Assembly: GCA_020353535.1 (NCBI GenBank)
Contig: CP070696.1
Coordinates: 740,918-779,396 of the forward strand
DNA: 38,479 bases
Reading direction: 5' to 3'
Source of the DNA: Spirochaetaceae bacterium
GTDB taxonomy: Bacteria > Spirochaetota > Spirochaetia > SZUA-6 > DRHE01
Shown: in pieces, positions 25,325-33,448 of the stretch
Layout: every line of letters begins with the position of its first letter
Position numbering within the stretch: the stretch's first letter is position 1
Position numbers and translations under genes: made by a program
The notes under the pieces: model-generated
Database searches by the model: none
Seen by the model: the letters and a program-made list of their open reading frames with translations, nothing else
Told to the model about the DNA's origin: nothing

Positions 25325-25353
25325 TTGACAGAGTTATTCACACCCCGTAGAAT
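25325..25353 (+). promoter_or_regulatory. Sigma-70 promoter for the M20/dehydrogenase operon
   Basis: The plus strand reads TTGACA (25325-25330), 17 bp, TAGAAT (25348-25353), about 60 bp before the M20 start at 25415. Confidence 0.72.
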
Positions 25354-25414
25354 TGTCGATATTTCGTCTTGAGCCCAGGTAGCTATGATGGTTGCAGGAA
25401 AAGGAGAAAGACCT

Positions 25415-26602
25415 ATGGCAGACAACGAGTATCTCAAGCAGGCACGAGGCAATAACCAGTTGATTGTCGAGCATCGGCGGGATTTTCACAAACATGCCGA
25501 ACTCGGTTTTAAAGAGCACAGAACCGCCGAAAAGGTGACGGAATACTTGAGAGGACTGAACCTTGAGGTGCAGACCGGAGTAGCCAAAACCGGTGTGGTG
25601 GGACTCCTGCGCTGCGACAGGAAGGGGAAAACCGCGGCTCTGCGGGCGGACATCGATGCCCTGCCCATGCAGGAGAAAAACGATGTGCCCTACGCCTCGA
25701 TAAATCCCGGGGTAATGCATGCCTGCGGTCATGATTCCCACACGGCCATGCTGATGGAAACGGCCCGGCTCCTGGTCAACAACAAGGATAGGCTGAAGGG
25801 CAATGTCAAGTTCATCTTTCAACCCTGCGAAGACATGATCCCCAGCGGCGCCGTGCCCATGATCGAAGAAGGGGTTCTCGATGATCCGCCCGTTGATGGG
25901 ATTTTTACGGTGCACGTGAGCACGGGATACCCTGGAGGAACTCTCTGGGTGAAGCCGGAGTATATCTCCATATCTTCCGCCGGATTCAGGCTCATCTTAC
26001 GCGGCAGGGGCGGGCATGTGTCCTCGCCTCACGAGGGAGTGGATCCCATCATGATGGCAGCTATGCTGATCACAAGCAGCCAAACTCTCATGCTGAAGCG
26101 ATGCGCCCCGGGAACGCCAATAATCTTCGCTTTCGGGACGATCCATGGAGGAACCGCCGACAACATTATTCCCGATGAAGTGAGCCTTTCCGGCAGCATC
26201 AGGACCGCAACCCCTGAGGAGCGGACCGCGGCAATCGAAGCCTTTGAGAAGATCGTTCAAGGTATCACAGCGACGGCCGGCGGGCAGTACTCGCTGGAAA
26301 TCGAACTACAGAATCCCTCGATCTATAACGATCCGGGGCTGGTGGCGCTGCTGAAATCTGCGGGTGCGAAAGTTCTCGGAGCGGACAAAATCAATGAGTA
26401 CACTCAGATACGCACGGGCGGTGATGATGCCGCCTACTTTCAGCAGAAGGTCCCGGGGGTGTACTGGGTTCTCGGGGTTCGCAACGAAGAGAAGGGCTAC
26501 GACAAGCCTCACCACAGTCCGTACTTCGATTTCGACGATTCCCTGCTGGCATTGGGTGCGGCCGTGCAGGCTCAGGCCGTGACGGACTTCCTGGACACTT
26601 GA
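25415..26602 (+). CDS. M20-family amidohydrolase, copy 2
   Basis: A 395-residue cytosolic amidohydrolase, a clear paralogue of the enzyme at 11072-12295. Shared blocks are RRDFHKHAELGFKEHRTAEK, ALRADIDALPMQ, the metal site C104-G-H-D-S-H109, FQPCED with Glu139-Asp140, GRGGHVSSPHEGVDP, GTIHGGTADNIIPDEV, RTGGDDAAYFQQKVPGVYW and the late HHSPYFDFDD. AAGGAG 8 nt ahead favours this ATG over ATGs 30 bp upstream. It is the first gene of an operon that continues with a multisubunit amine dehydrogenase. Hydrolysis of an N-acylated or amide-linked substrate would release the amine that the dehydrogenase oxidises. The divergent oligopeptide-type importer may supply the uncleaved substrate. Confidence 0.92.
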   Translation: MADNEYLKQARGNNQLIVEHRRDFHKHAELGFKEHRTAEKVTEYLRGLNLEVQTGVAKTGVVGLLRCDRKGKTAALRADIDALPMQEKNDVPYASINPGVMHACGHDSHTAMLMETARLLVNNKDRLKGNVKFIFQPCEDMIPSGAVPMIEEGVLDDPPVDGIFTVHVSTGYPGGTLWVKPEYISISSAGFRLILRGRGGHVSSPHEGVDPIMMAAMLITSSQTLMLKRCAPGTPIIFAFGTIHGGTADNIIPDEVSLSGSIRTATPEERTAAIEAFEKIVQGITATAGGQYSLEIELQNPSIYNDPGLVALLKSAGAKVLGADKINEYTQIRTGGDDAAYFQQKVPGVYWVLGVRNEEKGYDKPHHSPYFDFDDSLLALGAAVQAQAVTDFLDT

Positions 26603-26608
26603 GATAAG

Positions 26609-26941
26609 ATGGGCTCGATTCTAGAAAACGGACGGATTAAAAAACATCCGATTTTGGGCTCTTCGCCGAGACGGCCGAAGTGCACCATCACCGTGGATTC
26701 GCTTCAGATCGAGGCCCTGCAGGGCGAGCCGATTCTCGCTTCGTTGTTAGCCGCCGGTATCCACATAACCCGAACCACCGAGAGATTCTCGGCACCGCGG
26801 GGTCTGTACTGCGGCATCGGAGTATGTACCGACTGCCTCGTTTCCGTGGACGGATTCCCGAATGTGCGCAGCTGCGTCACTCCGGTGAAGGCGGGGATGG
26901 TCATTGAAACGCGAGGCGGGAAGGGGAGTGCAGGCCTGTGA
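26609..26941 (+). CDS. [2Fe-2S] subunit of amine/imino-acid dehydrogenase complex (HcnA-like)
   Basis: A 110-residue electron-transfer subunit. The cluster motif is C68-x4-C73-x2-C76-x12-C89 in the context GLYCGIGVCTDCLVSVDG, the pattern of the small subunit found with HcnA, opine oxidase and D-nopaline/hydroxyproline dehydrogenase systems. KCTITVDSLQIEALQGEPILASLLAAG forms the beta-grasp core. The gene starts 6 bp after the M20 stop, and its own stop overlaps the GTG of the FAD subunit by 4 bp (GTGA), so the subunits are made in step. It has no signal peptide and is cytosolic or membrane-associated through its partners. Confidence 0.9.
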   Translation: MGSILENGRIKKHPILGSSPRRPKCTITVDSLQIEALQGEPILASLLAAGIHITRTTERFSAPRGLYCGIGVCTDCLVSVDGFPNVRSCVTPVKAGMVIETRGGKGSAGL

Positions 26942-28035
26942 GTCGGTGCAGACCCGAAATACTAGTCGTCGGTTCCGGACCGGCGGGATTGTCGGCAGCC
27001 CTGGAAGCCGCCGGATTTGGTGCCTCCGTGATCGTGGTTGATGAAAACGATACAGCGGGGGGGCAGCTGTTCAAACAGATCCACAAGTTCTTCGGCTCTG
27101 CCCGTCACAAAGCGGGTATGCGGGGAATCGACATCGGCCGGGCGTTGCTGCGCGAGGTGGAGCGTTTGGACATCGAGTTGCACCTTAGAACAACAGCGGT
27201 CGGTGTCTTCGACGGTGAGGTGGCTTTGGTGAGAGACGAAGAGGAGTTGGAGGTGCTTCGTCCAGCAAGGATTATATTGGCTACGGGAGCTATGGAAAAT
27301 CCATTGAGCTTTCCCGGCTGGACCCTTCCCGGGGTGATTACCGCCGGTGCGGCCCAGACTTTTATAAATATTCACCGCGTGTCGGTGGGGGAGCGAGTCT
27401 TGATGGTAGGCAGCGGCAATGTGGGGCTGATTGTTGCCTACCAGATGATGCAGGCCGGCTGTGAGGTTGCGGCTGTGGTAGAAGCACGCCCGGAGATCGG
27501 CGGATGGGGGGTACATGCCAGCAAAATACGGCGCATGGGCTGTCAGATCTACACTTCGTGCACGGTGAAACAGGCCTGCGGCCAAGATCGGGTATCCCGA
27601 GTAACGCTCCAGGACGTGGACGGGAGCTTCCGTTTCGTTCCAGGCACCGAGCGGGAGCTCGATGTGGACACCGTGTGTATCGCAGCAGGACTGTCACCCC
27701 GGGCAGAGTTGGCTCGCATGATCGGCTGCTCTTTCCTGCATGTTCCGGATCTGGGTGGATTCATGCCTCTACACGGTGCGAATATGGAGACCTCCCATGG
27801 GGGCGTATATATTGCCGGGGATATCGCCGGTGTGGAAGAGGCCTCCTCCGCCATGGAGGAGGGCAGACTGGCGGGGCTGTCCGCAGCGGCATCGCTGGGG
27901 TATGTCTGCCAACCGGTCGCGGAGCGGAGAAAGCGGGAAATCGCCGAATCTCTTGCAGCGTTGCGTATGGGTCCCCTGGCACAAGACCGGGCCGTAGCAA
28001 AAAGAAAGGTGGTGGGTGCCTATGAGCAACGCTGA
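26938..28035 (+). CDS. FAD/NAD(P)-binding alpha-type subunit of the dehydrogenase complex (HcnB/OoxA-like)
   Basis: A 365-residue flavoprotein of the two-dinucleotide-binding-domain group. The first Rossmann motif is VVGSGPAGLSAAL at about residues 10-22, and the second is VLMVGSGNVGLIVAYQMM. ATGAMENPLSFPGWTLPGVITAGA precedes the second domain, and YIAGDIAGVEEASSAMEEGRLAG is the C-terminal FAD contact. Relatives such as HcnB or OoxA are about 460 residues because they carry a fused BFD [2Fe-2S] domain. Here that domain is a separate gene (28544-28834), as in archaeal four-subunit L-proline dehydrogenases. The start is GTG, overlapping the upstream stop, with GGGGAG ahead. The likely role is electron relay from the DAO-type subunit. 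Confidence 0.9.
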   Translation: MSRCRPEILVVGSGPAGLSAALEAAGFGASVIVVDENDTAGGQLFKQIHKFFGSARHKAGMRGIDIGRALLREVERLDIELHLRTTAVGVFDGEVALVRDEEELEVLRPARIILATGAMENPLSFPGWTLPGVITAGAAQTFINIHRVSVGERVLMVGSGNVGLIVAYQMMQAGCEVAAVVEARPEIGGWGVHASKIRRMGCQIYTSCTVKQACGQDRVSRVTLQDVDGSFRFVPGTERELDVDTVCIAAGLSPRAELARMIGCSFLHVPDLGGFMPLHGANMETSHGGVYIAGDIAGVEEASSAMEEGRLAGLSAAASLGYVCQPVAERRKREIAESLAALRMGPLAQDRAVAKRKVVGAYEQR

Positions 28036-28537
28036 TCCGAAACGGCGGATCGGATTGAGAAGCATCGGTGTATTGAGCGAGCGGGAGCTATCAGAGTGCC
28101 CCGGTGTTCCTTCCCCGCAGCGGTTGAAGGCGGGACCTGTCGTGGTGATCGAATGCAATGAGGAAATTCCCTGCAATCCCTGCGAAACGCTCTGCGAGAA
28201 AGGAGCGATTCGCATAGGCCAGCCGATCACCAACACACCCGTACTGGAAGAAGAGAAATGCGGAGGATGCGGCCTATGTCTGGCTCCCTGTCCCGGATTA
28301 GCCATTTTCCTGGTGGATGCTTCGAATCCTGACAGAGAGCTGGTGTCGTTTCCCTTCGAGTTTCTTCCCCTACCTGAAAGAGGACAGATCGTTGACGGGC
28401 TGGACAGGAGCGGACAGGTTGTTACAGAAGCGGAGGTCTTACGGATACAGAATCCTGTGCATAACAATCATACTCCGATTATTACTCTGCGGGTTCCGCC
28501 GGGATACGGGATGAAGGTCCGCTCCATCAGGTTATGA
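28022..28537 (+). CDS. [4Fe-4S] ferredoxin-type subunit of the dehydrogenase complex
   Basis: A 171-residue protein with two iron-sulfur motifs: C45, then C51-x2-C54-x3-C58 (CNPCETLC), and C80-x2-C83-x2-C86-x3-C90-P (CGGCGLCLAPCP). This is the arrangement of a two-cluster ferredoxin domain set in a longer chain. The C-terminal half (LVSFPFEFLPLPERGQIVDG onward) is a beta-rich extension found in homologues beside HcnB-like subunits. It overlaps the end of the FAD subunit gene by 14 bp. GTG at 28016 is a possible alternative start. In four-subunit proline dehydrogenases the delta subunit plays this electron-transfer part. Confidence 0.85.
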   Translation: MSNADPKRRIGLRSIGVLSERELSECPGVPSPQRLKAGPVVVIECNEEIPCNPCETLCEKGAIRIGQPITNTPVLEEEKCGGCGLCLAPCPGLAIFLVDASNPDRELVSFPFEFLPLPERGQIVDGLDRSGQVVTEAEVLRIQNPVHNNHTPIITLRVPPGYGMKVRSIRL

Positions 28538-28543
28538 GAAAAA

Positions 28544-28834
28544 ATGGATATTGAGAAAAACGGAGAAGCCCTGATCCTCTGCCGCTGCGAGGAAGTTACG
28601 GAAGAAGAGGTTCTTCAGGCAATCCGGGAGGGATGCAGAACACTGGATGAGGTCAAGCGCTATACCCGGGCGGGTATGGGGCTTTGCCAGGGCCGAACGT
28701 GCGGCAAGCTGATTGCGGCAATGATACACAAGCACACGGGGATCCCCATCGAACGGATTCTTCCCATCACGACTCGTTTTCCGGTAAAACCGGTAATGCT
28801 GAAGGTCCTATCCGGGCTGCACGGTGATGAATAA
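28544..28834 (+). CDS. BFD-type [2Fe-2S] subunit of the dehydrogenase complex
   Basis: A 96-residue BFD-like protein. The ligands are C13-x-C15 and C48-x4-C53 in LCRCEEVT and GLCQGRTCG, a C-x-C-x32-C-x4-C pattern that matches the family exactly. EEVLQAIREGCRTLDEVKRYTRAGMG is the usual helical part. It starts 6 bp after the ferredoxin gene, and its stop overlaps the start of the DAO-type subunit by 8 bp. In HcnB, NirB and similar proteins this domain is fused to the flavoprotein, so the standalone form marks a split complex. Confidence 0.9.
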   Translation: MDIEKNGEALILCRCEEVTEEEVLQAIREGCRTLDEVKRYTRAGMGLCQGRTCGKLIAAMIHKHTGIPIERILPITTRFPVKPVMLKVLSGLHGDE

Positions 28835-29939
28835 AGTCCATGACGTCCTGATCGTCGGTGCCGGCTCGATCGGCAGCGCTGTGGCCTACCATCTTTCCGC
28901 CATGGCGGTGGATGTCGGTGTTATCGAAGCCGCCCATCCGGGCGCGGGTACAACCGGAGCCACCGTGGCTGTGGTTTCATCGACGACCCGGGATCGCCTG
29001 AGCTACGCACTGTTCATGGAGAAAAGCAAGGATCTGTATTGCGAACTTGCAGAGGTTCTCGATGTGGATTTCCATTACGAGCGCTGCGGCATGCTCTGGA
29101 TATTCATGAGTCGGGAGATGCTCGAAGAGGGAAAGCGAGTGATTCGACAGAACAGCGCTGCCGGGCTGGACATCCACTTCGTGGATAGCAAGGAAATCAC
29201 GGAGTTGGAGCCGGCGCTCTCGACAGAAGCCATATACGGAGCCGGATACGCAGCCACTGATGGCCAACTGGACCCGTTCCTGCTTGTTCGAGGATTAACC
29301 AAGAGAGCGGCGGACCAGGGGGCTCGCTTCTACTACCATACCAGAGCGCTGAAAGTCGAAGCTGGTGCAGGAAGCGTGAGCGTACGAACAGACGACGGGA
29401 TTTTCAAGGGTCAAAGCTTGGTAGTGGCCGCCGGAATCTGGTCGCCCTTCATTACCAAATCTTTAGGCATCGATCTCCCGCTGAGACCTGTCCGCGGACA
29501 AGTGCTGGTCAGTCAACCGATGCCGAAAATGTTCAATCACGTTGTTCATCCGGGGATTTCGCAGGACTGGAGGGGCAACATAATTATGGGGATCTCTACC
29601 GAGGAGGTGGGGTACGACAACCGCAACACGCTTGGTGTGTTGAGCGCTATTGCCCGCAGTGATATCCTGAAAGCTCCGGCAATCCAGGACTTGCTTGTGA
29701 TCCGATCCTATTCGGGGCTGCGCCCAATGCCCTCCGACGGCTATCCGTTGATCGACAAGCTGCCGGGCCTGGACAATGTATATGTGGCCGTCGGCCACAG
29801 TGCCATCGCCAATGCCCAGATCGTGGCCAGGAGCGTTGCGGAATGGATCGCAGAGGGGAAATCCTCGACGGATTTGGCGGACTTCTCTCTAGCCCGGGAC
29901 TCTCTCAGCCAGTCCCCTGTACCTTACCGGGGAGTCTGA
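28827..29939 (+). CDS. DAO-family FAD oxidoreductase, catalytic subunit of the dehydrogenase complex
   Basis: A 370-residue flavoprotein of the glycine/D-amino-acid oxidase (DAO) family. It starts with the FAD motif VHDVLIVGAGSIGSAVAYHLS (GxGxxG at 11-16), then GAGTTGATVAVVSSTT. ATDGQLDPFLLVRGL and LVVAAGIWSPF are family blocks, and the end has SGLRPMPSDGYPLIDKLPGLDNVYVAVGHSA. By analogy with proline, sarcosine and opine dehydrogenases it should oxidise a secondary amine or imino acid and pass electrons to the iron-sulfur subunits rather than to oxygen. GTG at 28824 is an alternative start. It is the last gene of the operon; only 59 bp separate its end from the convergent DUF3830 gene. N-methyl amino acids such as sarcosine or N-methylproline are attractive substrates given the demethylases nearby (inference). 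Confidence 0.9.
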   Translation: MNKVHDVLIVGAGSIGSAVAYHLSAMAVDVGVIEAAHPGAGTTGATVAVVSSTTRDRLSYALFMEKSKDLYCELAEVLDVDFHYERCGMLWIFMSREMLEEGKRVIRQNSAAGLDIHFVDSKEITELEPALSTEAIYGAGYAATDGQLDPFLLVRGLTKRAADQGARFYYHTRALKVEAGAGSVSVRTDDGIFKGQSLVVAAGIWSPFITKSLGIDLPLRPVRGQVLVSQPMPKMFNHVVHPGISQDWRGNIIMGISTEEVGYDNRNTLGVLSAIARSDILKAPAIQDLLVIRSYSGLRPMPSDGYPLIDKLPGLDNVYVAVGHSAIANAQIVARSVAEWIAEGKSSTDLADFSLARDSLSQSPVPYRGV

Positions 29940-29998
29940 GGCGATTCGCTCTGCAGGTTGTCTATATCGAATCGGTTCGCAACGTGTTTATCAAGTGG

Positions 29999-30886
29999 TT
30001 ATGTCATTGCACGTTCGAACGTTTGGATAATCGCCTCCCAGGGCATCAGCGGTTCGATCCAGTAGTGCAGACGCCCGCTGTAACGGATCAGCTCCTCGAG
30101 CAGCTCCTGAAGCTCGGTCTTGGAGCTCAGGTTCCCCACCTCGGCAGCGGCCTCCCGGAGCAGGGCCGTCGTGTCCCCCATATTCGTCATCCTGAAATAG
30201 GACACGTATAGGTCGAGCAGATTCCTGGTGATCAGCTTCAGCGTGTTTAGATCTGAATCCGGGTCCTTCAAGGTTGCCCGAAGGGTCAGGAAGGCGTTGC
30301 GGGAGGCTACGGTTTCCTCCCAGGCGTACAGCGTGGGGAAGAAGGAGGAGTCCCACGAGTCCGTATAGCCCTTGGACTTGTCCAGGGCTTCGGAGATCTC
30401 TCTCGGCTTGCTGGTCCACATCTCCTCTCGAACCGCACGAAGCCTGTCGATAAAGGACTTCCCCAGGGTCGTTGGCATTGCGCGGGCGTGCGGATGGTCA
30501 GGTTCATAGATCTGCACTTCGGCACCCTGCCGCTGCTTGCACTTCCAGGCTTCTGCCTGAATGCCTTTTAAATTGTCGGTGATTCGTCCGATCCAGCTGC
30601 AGGGACCCAGACCGGGGAGATCCTCGCAGAAGACACAGACATTCTGGGAACCAGGTACGAAGCAGACGTTTCCCGGCTCCTGGGCGGTGATCTCATTTTC
30701 GCCCCCCGCGTCCAGGAAATAGGGAACCCGCACCATGAGTTCCAATCCCGCTACCTTGGCGATGATGGCCGTACTATTCAAGGGCAGAGATTCGATCAGC
30801 CGTTTGCAGGTCTTGGGTGCCTTGTCTTCAAAAAGAATGAAGGTAGCGATTTCATTGCCAACCCGCAGTTTCAGTTCTTTTGCCAT
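29999..30886 (-). CDS. DUF3830 (cyclophilin-like) protein with extra C-terminal helical domain
   Basis: A 295-residue protein. The first ~140 residues resemble the DUF3830 cyclophilin-like domain: a beta-rich stretch with ATFILFEDKAPKTCKRLIESLP, then PGNVCFVPGSQNVCVFCEDLPGLGPCSWIGRI. Family members are usually about 140-150 residues, so the remaining half is an added domain. That half is mostly helical (EEMWTSKPREISEALDKSKG, LITRNLLDLYVSYFRMTNMGDTTALLREAA) and I do not recognise it. AGGAGA fixes the ATG. It is the last gene of the corrinoid/methyltransferase/molybdoenzyme operon, after a decayed SDR gene. DUF3830 genes often sit with hydrolases and transporters for small amides or acids, but no reaction is established; a chaperone or ligand-binding role is possible. 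Confidence 0.7.
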   Translation of the reverse strand: MAKELKLRVGNEIATFILFEDKAPKTCKRLIESLPLNSTAIIAKVAGLELMVRVPYFLDAGGENEITAQEPGNVCFVPGSQNVCVFCEDLPGLGPCSWIGRITDNLKGIQAEAWKCKQRQGAEVQIYEPDHPHARAMPTTLGKSFIDRLRAVREEMWTSKPREISEALDKSKGYTDSWDSSFFPTLYAWEETVASRNAFLTLRATLKDPDSDLNTLKLITRNLLDLYVSYFRMTNMGDTTALLREAAAEVGNLSSKTELQELLEELIRYSGRLHYWIEPLMPWEAIIQTFERAMT

Positions 30887-30976
30887 TTAAGTTCTCCTCT
30901 ATTCCGAAAGATGTCTTTTTTCAATATCTCCTGCCATCGTCGCGCGCGCGGGACAGTTGCCCTCCGTTCAAGCTGG

Positions 30977-31285
30977 TCACTGAGCCGTGTAGCCTCCGTC
31001 TTCCATGAGCTCGATTCCCGTAATGAACGAGGCTTCATCGGGGGCCGTATCCACGTGACCCGGACACACGCAGTTGACCCGAATGTTGTCTCCGGCGAAT
31101 TACAAGGCGGTATTCTTACTCAGAGCCACGACCCCAGCTTTAGAGGCGGGGTACACGCAGCTCACCGATCCCCCGACCCGGGCTGCAATGGAAGCGATGT
31201 TCACGATCGATCCACCGCCGCCCGCACCGGTAACAATCGCAACCTTGTCCTGTAATCTTGCTGCACCCATCCCATCGGATTTCAC
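30977..31285 (-). pseudogene. Decayed short-chain dehydrogenase (SDR) gene
   Basis: The minus strand keeps three islands of an SDR. The N-terminal cofactor strand is LQDKVAIVTGAGGG. It is joined directly to GSIVNIASIAARVGG and VYPASKAGVVALSK, the catalytic Ser/Tyr/Lys region. After an in-frame TAA (31100-31102) comes FAGDNIRVNCVCPGHVDT, joined to EASFITGIELMEDGGYTAQ and a normal stop. Relatives are about 250 residues, whereas only about 102 codons remain. Thus about 110 residues are missing at the first junction (near 31215), roughly 40 at the second, and one nonsense codon interrupts the rest. Both deletions keep the frame. The start GTG overlaps the molybdoenzyme stop (GTGA), showing that it was a coupled member of the operon. 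An intact SDR is encoded at 37381-38139 just beyond the operon promoter. Confidence 0.85.
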
Positions 31286-33381
31286 GGCGTCGAATCACCT
31301 CCTCCATAAACCGCCTCCAGACGCACCGGTACGGAGGTGAGTAGGGGGAAGCCGCTGATCGGATCGGTGATCGTGTCGGAGGTAAGGCGGTTCACGTTTC
31401 CCTGCCCCTCCCAGCCGTGGGTTATCTGCACCATGCCGGGGAGGAGCTCCTCCTCCCCCACGATCCTTGCCGGCAGGACGACCGAGCCGATTTCCGAGCT
31501 CACCCGAACGTCCTCCCCGTCCCGAACACCGAGGGCGGCGGCGTCTGCCGGGTTAAGCTCGATCTCCGCCTGTGGGTGCAGGCGCCGGAGCTTCGGGATG
31601 TTGCGGTAGCGGGAGTGCAGATACTCCCGTTTGCGGGCTCCGCTGATAAGTAGGTAGGGGAAATCCTCCGAGCGGTTGCGAAGGTAATAAGGTTCTTCAT
31701 AAACCGGCAGGGCTGGGTGACCGAGATCCTGCAGGTAGCCGGAGGCGAACTCGAACTTCCCCGACAGGGTAGCCAGTGGTTGTTTCCGGTACTTTTCATA
31801 GCGGACCGTTTTGTACTCCATGCCTTCGGGGTGGTCCCTCAATTGCTGGGGAGTAATTCCGGTCGGTTCCAGAAGCCAGCGGTTGACCTCTTCTTCGCTT
31901 TGCCAGGGGAAGTACTCGTTGCCGAAGCCCAGCCCGTGAGCCAGATCCCGCCAGAAGGCGTACTCATCCAGGATTCCGGGTATCTGCAGGATCCTGCGGG
32001 ACATCGAGACCCATTGATAGTGGGCGTAGATGTGCAGCTCCGCGCGCTCGATGAAGGAAGCCGCTGGCAGCACGTAGTCGGCCAGGGCGGTGGTTTCTGT
32101 GAGAAACAGCTCCCGCACCACCAGCAGTTCCAACCCGGAGAAGGCCTCGGCCACCTTGGCGGTGTTGGGATTGGTGTTCACGGGATTCCCGCCACAGACG
32201 ATCAGGGCGCGCAGGGGATACGGTCCCTTGCCGAGCATAGCCTCGACCGCCTTCATGGTGTTGCATTCTTTGTAAAAGTCGTAGAGCAGCGGGTACTCTG
32301 AAACTCCAATCGGCTCTTGATCCAGCAGGGGCAGCTCGTCGTAGAGGGTGAGAGCACGTTCCCCTAAAGATTCAGGCCAGGGATCCCCGCCCTCCCGGTC
32401 GACCGCTCCGATCAAGCCCCCCAGGCAGGCAATGGCCCGAACCGTGTTCACGCCGTTCTCCTGATGCTCAAGGGATACGCCCACGTAGTTGACAGTCCGG
32501 AACCTGCCGTCGACGATCAGACTGCCGCATTCTTCGATCTTTTCCGGGGGCACCCCCGTGGCAGCGGATACCATCTGGATTGTGAATTGATCGGCGTAAG
32601 CCGCGGCCGCCTCGAAGCCTGCGCCGTAGCGGGATACGAACTCCTTGTCATAGTGCCCGCTTTGGATCAGCCGCCGCATCAGTCCCCAGGCCAGAGCTCC
32701 ATCGGTACCGGGCTTTGGGCGGAGGTGAAGATCCGCTTTTCGGGCGATCTCGGTGCTCCGCGGATCGATGACCACCAATCGCGCTCCCCGTCTCTTTGCT
32801 TCTTCAATCGGCTGCATGAAGGTGAAGTGGGACACGGGGGGATTTGTTCCCCAGAGCAGGATGCAGCGGGCATTGCTGAAGTCGGGACAGGCGTTCCAGT
32901 ACCCCTGTACCAAACGGTAAGCGATGTAGCGGCTGACGTAACAGAGGGAGTTCACCGAGAGGAAGTTGGGACTGCCCAGGGCGTGGAGGAAGCGCCGCGG
33001 GTACATCTCCTGCTGGGCGAAACCCAGGGCTTCTCCGTGCCAGGCGGCGATGGACCTCCTGCCGTGCTTCTCCCCGATCGCAGCCAGCCGTTCGGTGATT
33101 TCCTCCATAGCCTGTTCGAGAGGGATCTGGTCGAAGGAACCGTTGCGGTTCTTCTTCAAAGGTGTGAGCAGCCGCTCGGGGTGGTAGACCGTATCGACGG
33201 CGGCCGACCCTTTGGGACAGAGACGACCTCGATTCTGGGGGTGGGCTTTCATTCCCGTGATCTTGGCTATTCGGCCGCTTTCCACGCCCACCTCTATACC
33301 GCAGCGCATGTCGCACTGCCTGCAGATGGTGGGAATGGTTCCGTTGTGGATCACACTTTGTCCGTACACATGGTGCCTCAT
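31282..33381 (-). CDS. Single-subunit molybdopterin oxidoreductase (DMSO reductase family), copy 2
   Basis: A 699-residue relative of the protein at 3110-5281. The [4Fe-4S] motif is C20-x2-C23-x3-C27-x27-C55-P-K-G. C147, in SVNSLCYVSR after GSPN, is the likely molybdenum ligand by position. Blocks LLWGTNPPVSHF, LVVIDPRSTEIA, LRPKPGTDGALAWGLM and ALIVCGGNPVNTNPN are present, and the C-terminal domain holds LISGARKREYLHSRYRN. No twin-arginine signal is seen and no partner subunit is adjacent, so it should be a cytosolic enzyme or rely on a diffusible electron carrier. It follows an MttB-family gene by 67 bp and originally preceded a coupled SDR gene. The ribosome-binding site is weak. The reaction is unknown; oxidation of a one-carbon unit or hydroxylation/hydration of the amine skeleton are options. 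Confidence 0.9.
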   Translation of the reverse strand: MRHHVYGQSVIHNGTIPTICRQCDMRCGIEVGVESGRIAKITGMKAHPQNRGRLCPKGSAAVDTVYHPERLLTPLKKNRNGSFDQIPLEQAMEEITERLAAIGEKHGRRSIAAWHGEALGFAQQEMYPRRFLHALGSPNFLSVNSLCYVSRYIAYRLVQGYWNACPDFSNARCILLWGTNPPVSHFTFMQPIEEAKRRGARLVVIDPRSTEIARKADLHLRPKPGTDGALAWGLMRRLIQSGHYDKEFVSRYGAGFEAAAAYADQFTIQMVSAATGVPPEKIEECGSLIVDGRFRTVNYVGVSLEHQENGVNTVRAIACLGGLIGAVDREGGDPWPESLGERALTLYDELPLLDQEPIGVSEYPLLYDFYKECNTMKAVEAMLGKGPYPLRALIVCGGNPVNTNPNTAKVAEAFSGLELLVVRELFLTETTALADYVLPAASFIERAELHIYAHYQWVSMSRRILQIPGILDEYAFWRDLAHGLGFGNEYFPWQSEEEVNRWLLEPTGITPQQLRDHPEGMEYKTVRYEKYRKQPLATLSGKFEFASGYLQDLGHPALPVYEEPYYLRNRSEDFPYLLISGARKREYLHSRYRNIPKLRRLHPQAEIELNPADAAALGVRDGEDVRVSSEIGSVVLPARIVGEEELLPGMVQITHGWEGQGNVNRLTSDTITDPISGFPLLTSVPVRLEAVYGGGDSTP

Positions 33382-33448
33382 GTTTTGTTCCGGGCTTTGC
33401 CTGCCGTTTCGTTCAGCCCGGGATGACTGCGATCCGGGATTGCTGCGA

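Noticed and set aside
30977..31285. Treating the SDR remnant as a short functional protein
   Set aside because: It lacks most of the Rossmann core and carries an internal stop between conserved motifs, so it cannot fold as an SDR.
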